Source: Candidatus Sulfuricurvum sp. RIFRC-1 (GTDB lineage: Bacteria; Campylobacterota; Campylobacteria; Campylobacterales; Sulfurimonadaceae). Taken from it: a stretch of 64,000 nt of DNA. Both the position numbers and the translations under genes were made by a program. The notes under the pieces were generated by a model that saw nothing but the letters and a program-made list of their open reading frames with translations, searched no databases and was not told the origin of the DNA. Location: positions 1,646,001 to 1,710,000 of the forward strand of contig NC_020505.1 of the NCBI RefSeq assembly GCF_000310245.1. The letters run 5' to 3'. Positions 57,554 through 64,000 of the stretch are shown piece by piece (the first letter of the stretch is position 1; each line of letters begins with the position of its first letter).

Positions 57554-58676
57554 AAAAATCCACTATTGATTTGATGATTAATTCCAAATCTTCTATTGTC
57601 AAACCATAGTAGATAGGCAATCGTATCAGCCGTTCACTTTCTTGTGTTGTAAAATCATCATTGCCTATAAACTCTCCAAACGTCAAGCCCGCTACAGCGC
57701 TATGGAGTGGAATATAATGAAAAACAGCCAAAATACCATTTTGTTTTAAATGTTCCAGAATCTCAGTTCTCTTTTCTAAATCTTGAACTTTAATATAGAA
57801 CATATGTGCATTGTGAGTACATTCATCTGGCATTTTTGGTAGTTCAATGAAGCCTTTATTTTCCAGCTCTTTTAAACCGGAATAATATAATTCCCAAGAA
57901 TGGAGTCTATTACTATGTATCTCATCAACTTTTTCGAGTTGCCCCCAAAGATAAGCAGCACTTAACTCATTTGGCAAATAACTGCTGCCTATATCTACCC
58001 AGCTGTATTTATCAACCATTCCGCGAAAAAACTGACTACGATTTGTCCCTTTCTCACGAATAACCTCTGCGCGTTCGCTAAAGCATTTATCATTGATAAT
58101 TAACAAGCCTCCTTCGCCGCCACTGGTATAGTTTTTTGTTTCATGAAAACTAAAGGATCCCAAGTGTCCAATGGTTCCAAGTGCTTTGCCCTTATAACTG
58201 CTCATCATTCCTTGGGCAGCATCTTCAATAACATAGAGATTGTATTTGTCTGCTAGTTCCATTATGGTGTCCATCTCACAAGCCACCCCTGCATAATGGA
58301 CAGGAACGATCGCTTTTGTCTGCTTGGTTATAGCAGCTTCGATAAGGGTTTCATTTATGTTCATGGTATCTGGCCGAATATCGACAAAGACAATTTTAGC
58401 TCCCCTAAGGACAAAGGCATTTGCGGTAGATACAAAAGTATAACTTGGCATAATGACTTCGTCTCCAGGCTGTATATCAATCAAAATCGCAGCCATTTCA
58501 AGAGCGTGTGTACACGAGGTAGTTAAGAGTGCTTTTTGACACTTCAAGTTCTCTTCGAACCAAGTATGACATTTTTTTGTAAAAGGACCATCTCCCGATA
58601 TTTTAAAGCTTTTCATAGCTTCTAATACATACTGTTCTTCGTTGCCGGTTAAAGGCGGTTTATTGAATGGGACCAT
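57546..58676 (-). CDS. WecE-like dTDP-4-keto-6-deoxyhexose aminotransferase
   Basis: 376 residues of the DegT/DnrJ/EryC1 family: MVPFNKPPLTGNEEQYV at the start, GDEVIMPSYTFVSTANAF, VIEDAAQGMMSSYKGKALG and the PLP-binding Lys in GSFSFHETKNYTSGGEGG. The text is close to WecE/RffA, which makes dTDP-4-amino-4,6-dideoxygalactose. It lies between a 4-TM transporter gene and the GT-C-like gene, suggesting that the amino sugar feeds this module. The dTDP-sugar synthesis genes are not in the window. Confidence 0.9.
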   Translation of the reverse strand: MVPFNKPPLTGNEEQYVLEAMKSFKISGDGPFTKKCHTWFEENLKCQKALLTTSCTHALEMAAILIDIQPGDEVIMPSYTFVSTANAFVLRGAKIVFVDIRPDTMNINETLIEAAITKQTKAIVPVHYAGVACEMDTIMELADKYNLYVIEDAAQGMMSSYKGKALGTIGHLGSFSFHETKNYTSGGEGGLLIINDKCFSERAEVIREKGTNRSQFFRGMVDKYSWVDIGSSYLPNELSAAYLWGQLEKVDEIHSNRLHSWELYYSGLKELENKGFIELPKMPDECTHNAHMFYIKVQDLEKRTEILEHLKQNGILAVFHYIPLHSAVAGLTFGEFIGNDDFTTQESERLIRLPIYYGLTIEDLELIIKSIVDFYE

Positions 58677-59045
58677 TTAAATACTCCTGCTCGTCACAAT
58701 AATTCCAGTAACAATTAAAATTAAACCTGCAACTTTTTGCCAAGTTGCAGGTTCATTCAAGAAAAAAACCGAAAATAAAAAAACTAATACAAATGCACCG
58801 CTCATAAAAGGATAGGCAAAACTCAGCTCAAATTTTGTCATCGTCGCCATCCAAAAAAAAGAAGCAATAAATGCTGATGCAAAACCGCTGAATATCCAAG
58901 GATCAAAAAGCAGCTTAATCAAAAAAATCAATTTATCGGAAAAAAGCTCAGGCAATGCTCCGTAGGTAGTAATTCGCCATTTAAGTATCAACTGTCCGTA
59001 AACAGTAAAAAAAATAGTTCCTACAATATATAAATAACCTATCAT
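58677..59045 (-). CDS. Four-helix SMR/ArnE-like transporter
   Basis: 122 residues with four predicted helices. ILKWRITTYGALPELFSD follows helix 1; ELSFAYPFMSGAFVLVFLFSVFFLNEP in part and GLILIVTGIIVTSRS are typical of EmrE/EamA small transporters. ArnE/ArnF of the Ara4N pathway have this size and fold and flip an undecaprenyl-phosphate sugar; that is the likely role here by context. Starts inside a 4-bp overlap with the formyltransferase and abuts the aminotransferase start. Confidence 0.75.
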   Translation of the reverse strand: MIGYLYIVGTIFFTVYGQLILKWRITTYGALPELFSDKLIFLIKLLFDPWIFSGFASAFIASFFWMATMTKFELSFAYPFMSGAFVLVFLFSVFFLNEPATWQKVAGLILIVTGIIVTSRSI

Positions 59046-59917
59046 TTAAATCTAACCCTATATTTTGTCATTGGTAATAAATTATCGCCTTCTTCACTTA
59101 CCATTTTTTCAACTTTTATTAATCCGTTTTTACATATAACCACTGGGCTCCCTTGATCAATGAAAATCATTTTCCCGACATCTCTGTTTTCTATAACAAC
59201 ATCACCAAATTCAGAAACTTCTAATATTCTAACTTTTTTATTATCAATAATGGAAAATGCCCCCGAATAAGGAAATCCGACTGCATTAATAAAGCGTATG
59301 ATATCACTTGCATGATTATTCCACTCTATATGATAATCTTCTTCATCTCTCCATATACTATAGCTTGCTTCACTTTCAGTTTGCACCAAGGGGACAAATG
59401 TATGGTTATCAATATTGTCAATTACTTCAATTACCAGTTGTTGATATAATTTTGAAACTTCAGCTATAGCTTCACCTATCGTTAGTGGATAGGTAATCGT
59501 TATTTTTTTTTGTCCTAATATGTCACCTTTATCAAATTCCGAATTAGCAAATATAGCAGAAACCCCTACCTCATTTTCTTGATTGATCAGTGCATTAACC
59601 AAAGGGGCGAAACCTCTGTACTTAGGCAAAATAGAATCATGTAATACAATTAAATTTTCACTATCTTTGATTAGCCAACGCCAACCGATAGCAAATTTGT
59701 ACAAATTCGTTTTATTATTTTCATCATATTCATTTCGGTCAAACAAAACAATATTGTTTTGTTTACAAATAGATACAATATCTTCGTAGTAATCGTTTTG
59801 TACATTTTGGTCTTTACTGCCTACCACGTATTCTACCATTGCAGGAGCATATCTTGTACATATCGCTTCTAAAACTTTTTTTCCTTTTTCATTCATTAAA
59901 AACAATATTATTTTCAT
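59042..59917 (-). CDS. Sugar N-formyltransferase (ArnA N-domain-like)
   Basis: 291 residues with a formyltransferase fold. The motif VLHDSILPKYRGFAPL corresponds to NLHGSLLPKYRG of ArnA; His93 and Asp129 (EFDKGDIL) match two of the three catalytic residues, but the Asn is replaced by Val91. The C-terminal 90 residues form an OB-like domain. The likely substrate is the amino sugar from the adjacent WecE-like enzyme, with 10-formyl-THF as donor. Overlaps both neighbours by 4 bp. Confidence 0.8.
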   Translation of the reverse strand: MKIILFLMNEKGKKVLEAICTRYAPAMVEYVVGSKDQNVQNDYYEDIVSICKQNNIVLFDRNEYDENNKTNLYKFAIGWRWLIKDSENLIVLHDSILPKYRGFAPLVNALINQENEVGVSAIFANSEFDKGDILGQKKITITYPLTIGEAIAEVSKLYQQLVIEVIDNIDNHTFVPLVQTESEASYSIWRDEEDYHIEWNNHASDIIRFINAVGFPYSGAFSIIDNKKVRILEVSEFGDVVIENRDVGKMIFIDQGSPVVICKNGLIKVEKMVSEEGDNLLPMTKYRVRFK

Positions 59918-60867
59918 ATTACATCTTTTATAATATATACAGGTCTATTTTTTGTTTGATCGAATGTTTTACCGATATAAATACCAATAATACCCAATAC
60001 CATGATTATTAATCCTCCTAAAAACCATAGTGACATCATCATACTTGCCCACCCTGGCACTTGATATCCAGTTAGTAGTGATTTCATTAACACTATACAG
60101 GCGATCATAAAAGATATACTTGAAATAAAGAAGCCTGTTTTTACTGTTATTTTTAAAGGTTTATCAGAAAATGACAACATAATATCTATAGATAAGGATA
60201 AAAGTTTACGAAGTGAATAAGAAGAAGTGCCAAAAGTTCTTTTCGCATGTTTAATTGGAATTGTTACCGTATTGAATCCTACCCATTTTGTCATAACTGG
60301 GAAATATTTTATTTGGTCTTTCATTGACAAAATAGCATCGATTGATTGCCTGCTATAAACTCCAAAATTTGCCACAGATGCATCTTGTTGTGTATCTGTT
60401 AAATAACTCAATAGATTATAGAAAAATTTTGACCCTAATCTTTTAAAATAATTATCTTGCCTTTCAACTCTACTGGCAAAAACAATATCATAGCCCTCTT
60501 GCGCTTTATTATACAATTTGATGATCTCTTCGGGTTGATCTTGAAGGTCACAATCCATTACAACTACCCAATCACCTTTTGCATAATCCAAGCCGGCTGT
60601 TATCGCATAATGCTGACCAAAATTGCGGGATAGATCGATCCCTTTTACCCGCGAATCTTTACTTGCCAACTCTTTTATACCCTTCCATGCATTATCAGGA
60701 CTTGCATCATTAATCATAATGATTTCAAAATCATTTGTAATGGATGATAATGTTTTTTCCAGTCTTAAATAGAGATCATTCAAACTTCCACAACATCCAT
60801 AAACAGGTGTGACAATAGAAATATGTATATTATCCATTATTTTTCTCCGAATTACATTTAATTTCAT
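59914..60867 (-). CDS. Undecaprenyl-phosphate sugar transferase (ArnC/GtrB-like GT2)
   Basis: Up to 317 residues; the family start MDNIHISIVTPVYGCCGS lies at residue 11 (60837), and the longer ATG at 60867 is less likely. GT2 domain with LEKTLSSITNDFEIIMINDASPDN in part, VMDCDLQDQPEEI (metal site DxD-like) and KGIDLSRNFGQHYAI, followed by two C-terminal helices. This is the DPM1/GtrB/ArnC layout, which puts a single sugar onto undecaprenyl phosphate. It is the first gene of the five-gene module. Confidence 0.87.
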   Translation of the reverse strand: MKLNVIRRKIMDNIHISIVTPVYGCCGSLNDLYLRLEKTLSSITNDFEIIMINDASPDNAWKGIKELASKDSRVKGIDLSRNFGQHYAITAGLDYAKGDWVVVMDCDLQDQPEEIIKLYNKAQEGYDIVFASRVERQDNYFKRLGSKFFYNLLSYLTDTQQDASVANFGVYSRQSIDAILSMKDQIKYFPVMTKWVGFNTVTIPIKHAKRTFGTSSYSLRKLLSLSIDIMLSFSDKPLKITVKTGFFISSISFMIACIVLMKSLLTGYQVPGWASMMMSLWFLGGLIIMVLGIIGIYIGKTFDQTKNRPVYIIKDVI

Positions 60868-61934
60868 TCTTCATCTAAAAGTCCCTCTTCCGCCAATTTT
60901 TCTATGATATGTTCCCAATCCTTGATCAGGACTTTCCAGTCAAATCTTTTGGCCAATTCAATAGCGTTACGAGAAGTTGTCTGTAAGAGCGCGGGAGAAT
61001 GTATGAGTTCATCGATTATCTCTTGCATTTGATCTATCGTGTCGACCACGAATCCATCATGCCGATGTGTAATCCATTCGCTTGCACCGTAATCGGAATA
61101 CACCAATGAGGGGACACCTGCCGCAGCCGTTTCCAGCGTGACTTTCGGAAATCCTTCTGAACGAGACGGAAAAAGATGAAGATCGATGGTTTTCAATAGT
61201 TCCACAAGACTGGCGTGTGTCAATCCTCCATGGTAAACGATATTTTCAAGATTCCTTTTTCGGATTTCCTGCGTAACATCAATCTGCCCGTTTCCGGTAC
61301 CAACGATATGGAACGTTAGCATTGGAAAACAGTGCGCCAATGTCAAATAATCGCTGATCCCTTTGCGAATCAAGTCGTTACCGATCAAAACGATATGCTT
61401 AAGCTGGCTGGCTTGTTTCGTTTCATTTAAAAAAGTGTCGATATCTGTTCCCAAATAAAGGATCTTTTCTTCAGAAGCAATGCTGTATTTTTGCTGATTA
61501 TAGGTACGCATGAAATTTGTTATCGAATAGAGTTTTTCAAATGCTTTATACCGATTCACCGCAACTTTTTCCCCGCCGGCACTTTCAATAGCCAAGGAGT
61601 CCAAAATTCCTTCCACGGTGTTGAAACTTTTTTTGCCAAGCCGTTTTAGCCAAAAATGGTTCCATAAATCGACTTCTCCCTTTGGCAGATATGCCACATC
61701 GCAATGATAAATTCCCCACAGATACCCAAGATATTTTGAAATCTTGTGAGGATAAAAACAGCGAAATGTTTTCACACCATATATAGGGGGATTGTCGAGA
61801 TTTCCCGAATAGAGCTCGAGTGCATAAACATCAAATTTTTCTTTATCAAGATGTCTGGCCAACGCGAGACAATTCAGATTTTGTGCATTTGTACTGTTGA
61901 TGTAAGCGCCTAAAAATATCCTAATCTTCTTCAC
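60864..61934 (-). CDS. Family 4 glycosyltransferase
   Basis: 356 residues; C-domain with HIVLIGNDLIRKGISDYLTL and the E-x7-E region LFPSRSEGFPKVTLETAAAG. The N-terminal domain starts IRIFLGAYINSTNAQNLNC, like GTs that recognise a lipid-linked acceptor. It overlaps the ArnC-like gene by 4 bp and the upstream gene by 14. Donor and acceptor unknown. Confidence 0.88.
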   Translation of the reverse strand: MKKIRIFLGAYINSTNAQNLNCLALARHLDKEKFDVYALELYSGNLDNPPIYGVKTFRCFYPHKISKYLGYLWGIYHCDVAYLPKGEVDLWNHFWLKRLGKKSFNTVEGILDSLAIESAGGEKVAVNRYKAFEKLYSITNFMRTYNQQKYSIASEEKILYLGTDIDTFLNETKQASQLKHIVLIGNDLIRKGISDYLTLAHCFPMLTFHIVGTGNGQIDVTQEIRKRNLENIVYHGGLTHASLVELLKTIDLHLFPSRSEGFPKVTLETAAAGVPSLVYSDYGASEWITHRHDGFVVDTIDQMQEIIDELIHSPALLQTTSRNAIELAKRFDWKVLIKDWEHIIEKLAEEGLLDEE

Positions 61935-63111
61935 TGATAGTCTCTTTCATTAATGATATAAATAAACGATCGTCGATCTCTTCATAATACGACTTATACC
62001 AACGGTAAACATTATGGGAATCTTCATGATACGCAGCAGGAGTATTGAGGTATTGGGTTAGCACTTCAATCATCCCCTCGTCACTTTGGGTGCCGAGCGG
62101 ATAGTGATAGTCTCTGACATAATATTCAGGACTCATCAGCTCATTTTTTATTAATAATGTCGGTATCCCGGCCGATGCCATTTCAAAAGTCGTTGTGGAG
62201 TCAAATGTCATATGAACATCACATTGCTCCATGGCTGTTTGCAAATCTCCCGTATACAGCTCGGTAAAGTCAAAACAAAATAAAGGGCTAGGATCAATAT
62301 CATTCTGAAATCTCGGATGATGTTTCAGTAAAATTTTTATATTATTTGTGCGAAAAAAGTTCTGGTATTTTTTGAAAAAACCTTCGATTATGTCACGTAT
62401 TTTCGTATTAAAAACGGGATCGGGATCTGCGAACTGCAACGAAAATAAAATCGTCCGTTTTCCATAATTATGGCGTAAACAGCTTGTCAGATTTTGACCA
62501 AGAACAAAACAATGTTCCTGATAATATCGATCGGCTGTTGCGTGTTTTAACAGCTCCTGAAATCCTTTTCCATAGACTAAAACATTCGCTTCATTGAGTT
62601 TTATCCAGGGTGCGGTCATATGATCATTGTCAACATACCCCAAATGTTCAGACATAATCAAACCATGCTGATAATCGTACAATTTTGCATCAGGATTCAA
62701 CCCTCTGAAAAAACCCAGCATACTGTTGGATAAAACAATGTAGTTGCTAAAACTTATTTTTCGGAAAAATAAAGGCTTGAGGATTTTTGCAATAAACCAT
62801 TCTCTGTGTTCAAAGGTGTGAAACAGTCTCAGAGGTATCAACTTCCGTAAAATCAGGATAAGAATGAGGATAGCATCAAAGGGAACAGCTTCTGCATTGC
62901 GGAGAGAGCTGTTTTGAAAAAGTTCCGGCTCTTCCAGTATCAGGAAGCAAAGATTGTTTTTTTTACACAAAGCGTATAAGGGCTCGAAAAAAACATTTTT
63001 TCCACCCTCTCCCCGATTAAAATGGGCAGGATAATAAAAAATAATATCATAATGCTTTTTTTTGAGAAAAAGAAAAAAGAAAAAGGACCGAAATAAATAG
63101 ATTAATTTCAT
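61921..63111 (-). CDS. GT-B-like protein of unknown family
   Basis: 396 residues. It starts with a hydrophobic Phe/Leu-rich stretch (LIYLFRSFFFFLFLKKKH), then YYPAHFNRGEGGKNVFFEPL, and has YDYQHGLIMSEHLGY, LKHHPRFQNDID and HMTFDSTTTFEMASAGIPTLL in part in its second half. That last block is the position of the nucleotide-binding and acidic motif in GT-B transferases of the polysialyl- or CDP-glycerophosphotransferase type, but I do not recognise the family. A short IL-repeat, AILILILILRKLIPLRL, is near residue 80. Adjacent genes overlap it by a few bases. Confidence 0.6.
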   Translation of the reverse strand: MKLIYLFRSFFFFLFLKKKHYDIIFYYPAHFNRGEGGKNVFFEPLYALCKKNNLCFLILEEPELFQNSSLRNAEAVPFDAILILILILRKLIPLRLFHTFEHREWFIAKILKPLFFRKISFSNYIVLSNSMLGFFRGLNPDAKLYDYQHGLIMSEHLGYVDNDHMTAPWIKLNEANVLVYGKGFQELLKHATADRYYQEHCFVLGQNLTSCLRHNYGKRTILFSLQFADPDPVFNTKIRDIIEGFFKKYQNFFRTNNIKILLKHHPRFQNDIDPSPLFCFDFTELYTGDLQTAMEQCDVHMTFDSTTTFEMASAGIPTLLIKNELMSPEYYVRDYHYPLGTQSDEGMIEVLTQYLNTPAAYHEDSHNVYRWYKSYYEEIDDRLFISLMKETISEED

Positions 63112-63650
63112 ACAGCTATGGTCTTAATAATTCTGGCTGGATTTCCTGCGGCGACAACCCCATCCGGAAGAGATTTTGTCACAATACTTCCGGCCCCGAT
63201 GACACTGTTTTTACCGATAATTACACCGGGCAAAATAATGGCATTAGCCCCTATCCAAGCCCCTTCTTTTACAAGAATATCTTTCGACGGGTAATAACCC
63301 TGCTCTATTATCGGGATAGTGGTATCATCATATTTATGATTATTGACATAAAAGTGGGCACCTGAGCCAATCATAACATTATCGCTTATGATAATTTTTG
63401 CGTATTCATCTGCAAACAACATTGTATTAGGCCGGATAATAACATTATTGCCAATTTCTATTTGAGAACAAAAAACCGCATATCCCCCTACCCGAAATTC
63501 AGCATTGTCGCCAAAATGTAAAAATTTCTTTTTACACAGTTTCTTCATTGAGGATTTGTAATGCAATAACCAGTGTGTAAACGGCATATCCGGTCCGATA
63601 CGGTCAGCATAAATACAAAATTTTATTTTATTGATTATTTCAAATATCAT
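63108..63650 (-). CDS. Hexapeptide-repeat acyltransferase
   Basis: 180 residues from the ATG at 63650, where the family sequence MIFEIINKIKFCIYADRIG begins; longer in-frame starts overlap the upstream gene. The C-terminal half is a left-handed beta-helix (EIGNNVIIRPNTMLF, KEGAWIGANAIILPGVIIGKNS in part, GAGSIVTKSLPDGVVAAGNPA). It would O-acetylate a glycan or lipid-linked sugar. It begins 4 bp after the HisF-like gene ends, so it belongs to the same run. Confidence 0.85.
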   Translation of the reverse strand: MIFEIINKIKFCIYADRIGPDMPFTHWLLHYKSSMKKLCKKKFLHFGDNAEFRVGGYAVFCSQIEIGNNVIIRPNTMLFADEYAKIIISDNVMIGSGAHFYVNNHKYDDTTIPIIEQGYYPSKDILVKEGAWIGANAIILPGVIIGKNSVIGAGSIVTKSLPDGVVAAGNPARIIKTIAV

Positions 63651-63654
63651 TGCA

Positions 63655-64000
63655 CTACTTTCGTATATTTTTACCATTATTAAAGATTTTACCCCTTGCT
63701 TGCGGTAGTCCATCCCCAATAAAGTTGAACAAATTTGCCGTGGCAACCGCACTGATCCCACTCATCTCCAAACCTTCATTCAAATGTTTTTCATTACCGG
63801 CGCCACCGGCTATGATTAATGGAGTATTAATCGTATCCACAACCTCGCAGATCGTTTCAAAGTCGTATCCGAATCCGGTCCCGTCTTGATTAATGGAGTT
63901 AAGATAGATTTCGCCAACTTGTAGAGTTTCAAGATATTTGAGGTAATCGACGAGAGAGTGCTCTATCCGTTCGGTTCCATTTTTAATGTAAACTTCACAA
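63655..64000 (-). CDS. HisF-like amidotransferase partner (WbuZ type), C-terminal part
   Basis: The frame is open from the window edge to the stop at 63655, about 114 residues of the C-terminal half of a HisF (IGP synthase cyclase) TIM barrel: GEIYLNSINQDGTGFGYDF, the VDTINTPLIIAGGAGNEKHL phosphate site and ISAVATANLF (family SAVAAASMFHF). In this phylum and locus, HisF copies beside acyl- and glycosyltransferases usually belong to WbuX/Y/Z sugar-amidation systems. The N-terminal half is outside the window, so histidine biosynthesis cannot be excluded. Confidence 0.85.
   Translation of the reverse strand, partial: CEVYIKNGTERIEHSLVDYLKYLETLQVGEIYLNSINQDGTGFGYDFETICEVVDTINTPLIIAGGAGNEKHLNEGLEMSGISAVATANLFNFIGDGLPQARGKIFNNGKNIRK

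Overview
The window looks like a chromosomal segment of a Campylobacterota (epsilonproteobacterial) chemolithotroph, most like Sulfuricurvum or Sulfurimonas. The grounds are the ATP synthase operon with two b-type subunits and no a or c gene, running directly into ExbB/ExbD/TolA/TolB/Pal/CpoB genes; a ProB without a PUA domain; a split housekeeping layout almost entirely on one strand; and the general style of the proteins. No species was identified by search; this is inference from gene content and order.

Layout. 1-6548 (minus): the start of an O-acetylhomoserine sulfhydrylase gene (metY, running off the left edge), then guaB, gatA, a 41-codon membrane microprotein and ileS. 6647-13471: a CinA-like gene, a four-tRNA cluster (Lys, Glu, Val, Asp) behind a consensus sigma70 promoter, a YjdF-like membrane protein, two small envelope proteins, LemA with a DUF3137 partner, a VapC-type toxin-antitoxin pair with operator-like repeats, a YigZ/IMPACT gene and a 55-aa membrane protein. 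13479-34998: mutY (plus), then a long minus-strand block: rplU-rpmA, obgE-proB-fmt-birA-parA-parB, atpF'-F-H-A-G-D-C, exbB-exbD-tolA-tolB-pal-cpoB, slyD, a Fis-type regulator, fabD, a nitrilase-family gene, mtnN and ttcA. 

35251-64000 is a cell-surface polysaccharide locus. It holds a WecA/MraY-type initiating transferase (plus strand), then on the minus strand a small membrane protein, a geranylgeranyl-reductase-like flavoprotein, a CpsB/YwqE-type PHP phosphatase, the Wzc tyrosine autokinase, Wza, a complete IS3-family insertion sequence with 3-bp target duplication, an unusual Gly-rich outer-membrane protein with three internal repeats, and about 18 genes for glycosyltransferases, acetyltransferases, a deacetylase, a sulfotransferase, a polymerase/ligase, a flippase and sugar modification. 

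How it fits together: the locus has the parts of a Wzx/Wzy-dependent exopolysaccharide or capsule pathway (initiation, flippase, polymerase, Wzc/Wza export, phosphatase control). Embedded in it, at 55841-60867, are five tightly packed AT-rich genes (undecaprenyl-phosphate sugar transferase, sugar formyltransferase, 4-TM SMR/ArnE-like transporter, WecE-like sugar aminotransferase, and a large DUF6044/GT-C-like membrane protein). They parallel the Arn lipid-modification pathway and could add a 4-formamido sugar to a periplasmic glycan. A sulfotransferase follows directly. This module and the triple-repeat outer-membrane protein are the least conventional parts of the window.
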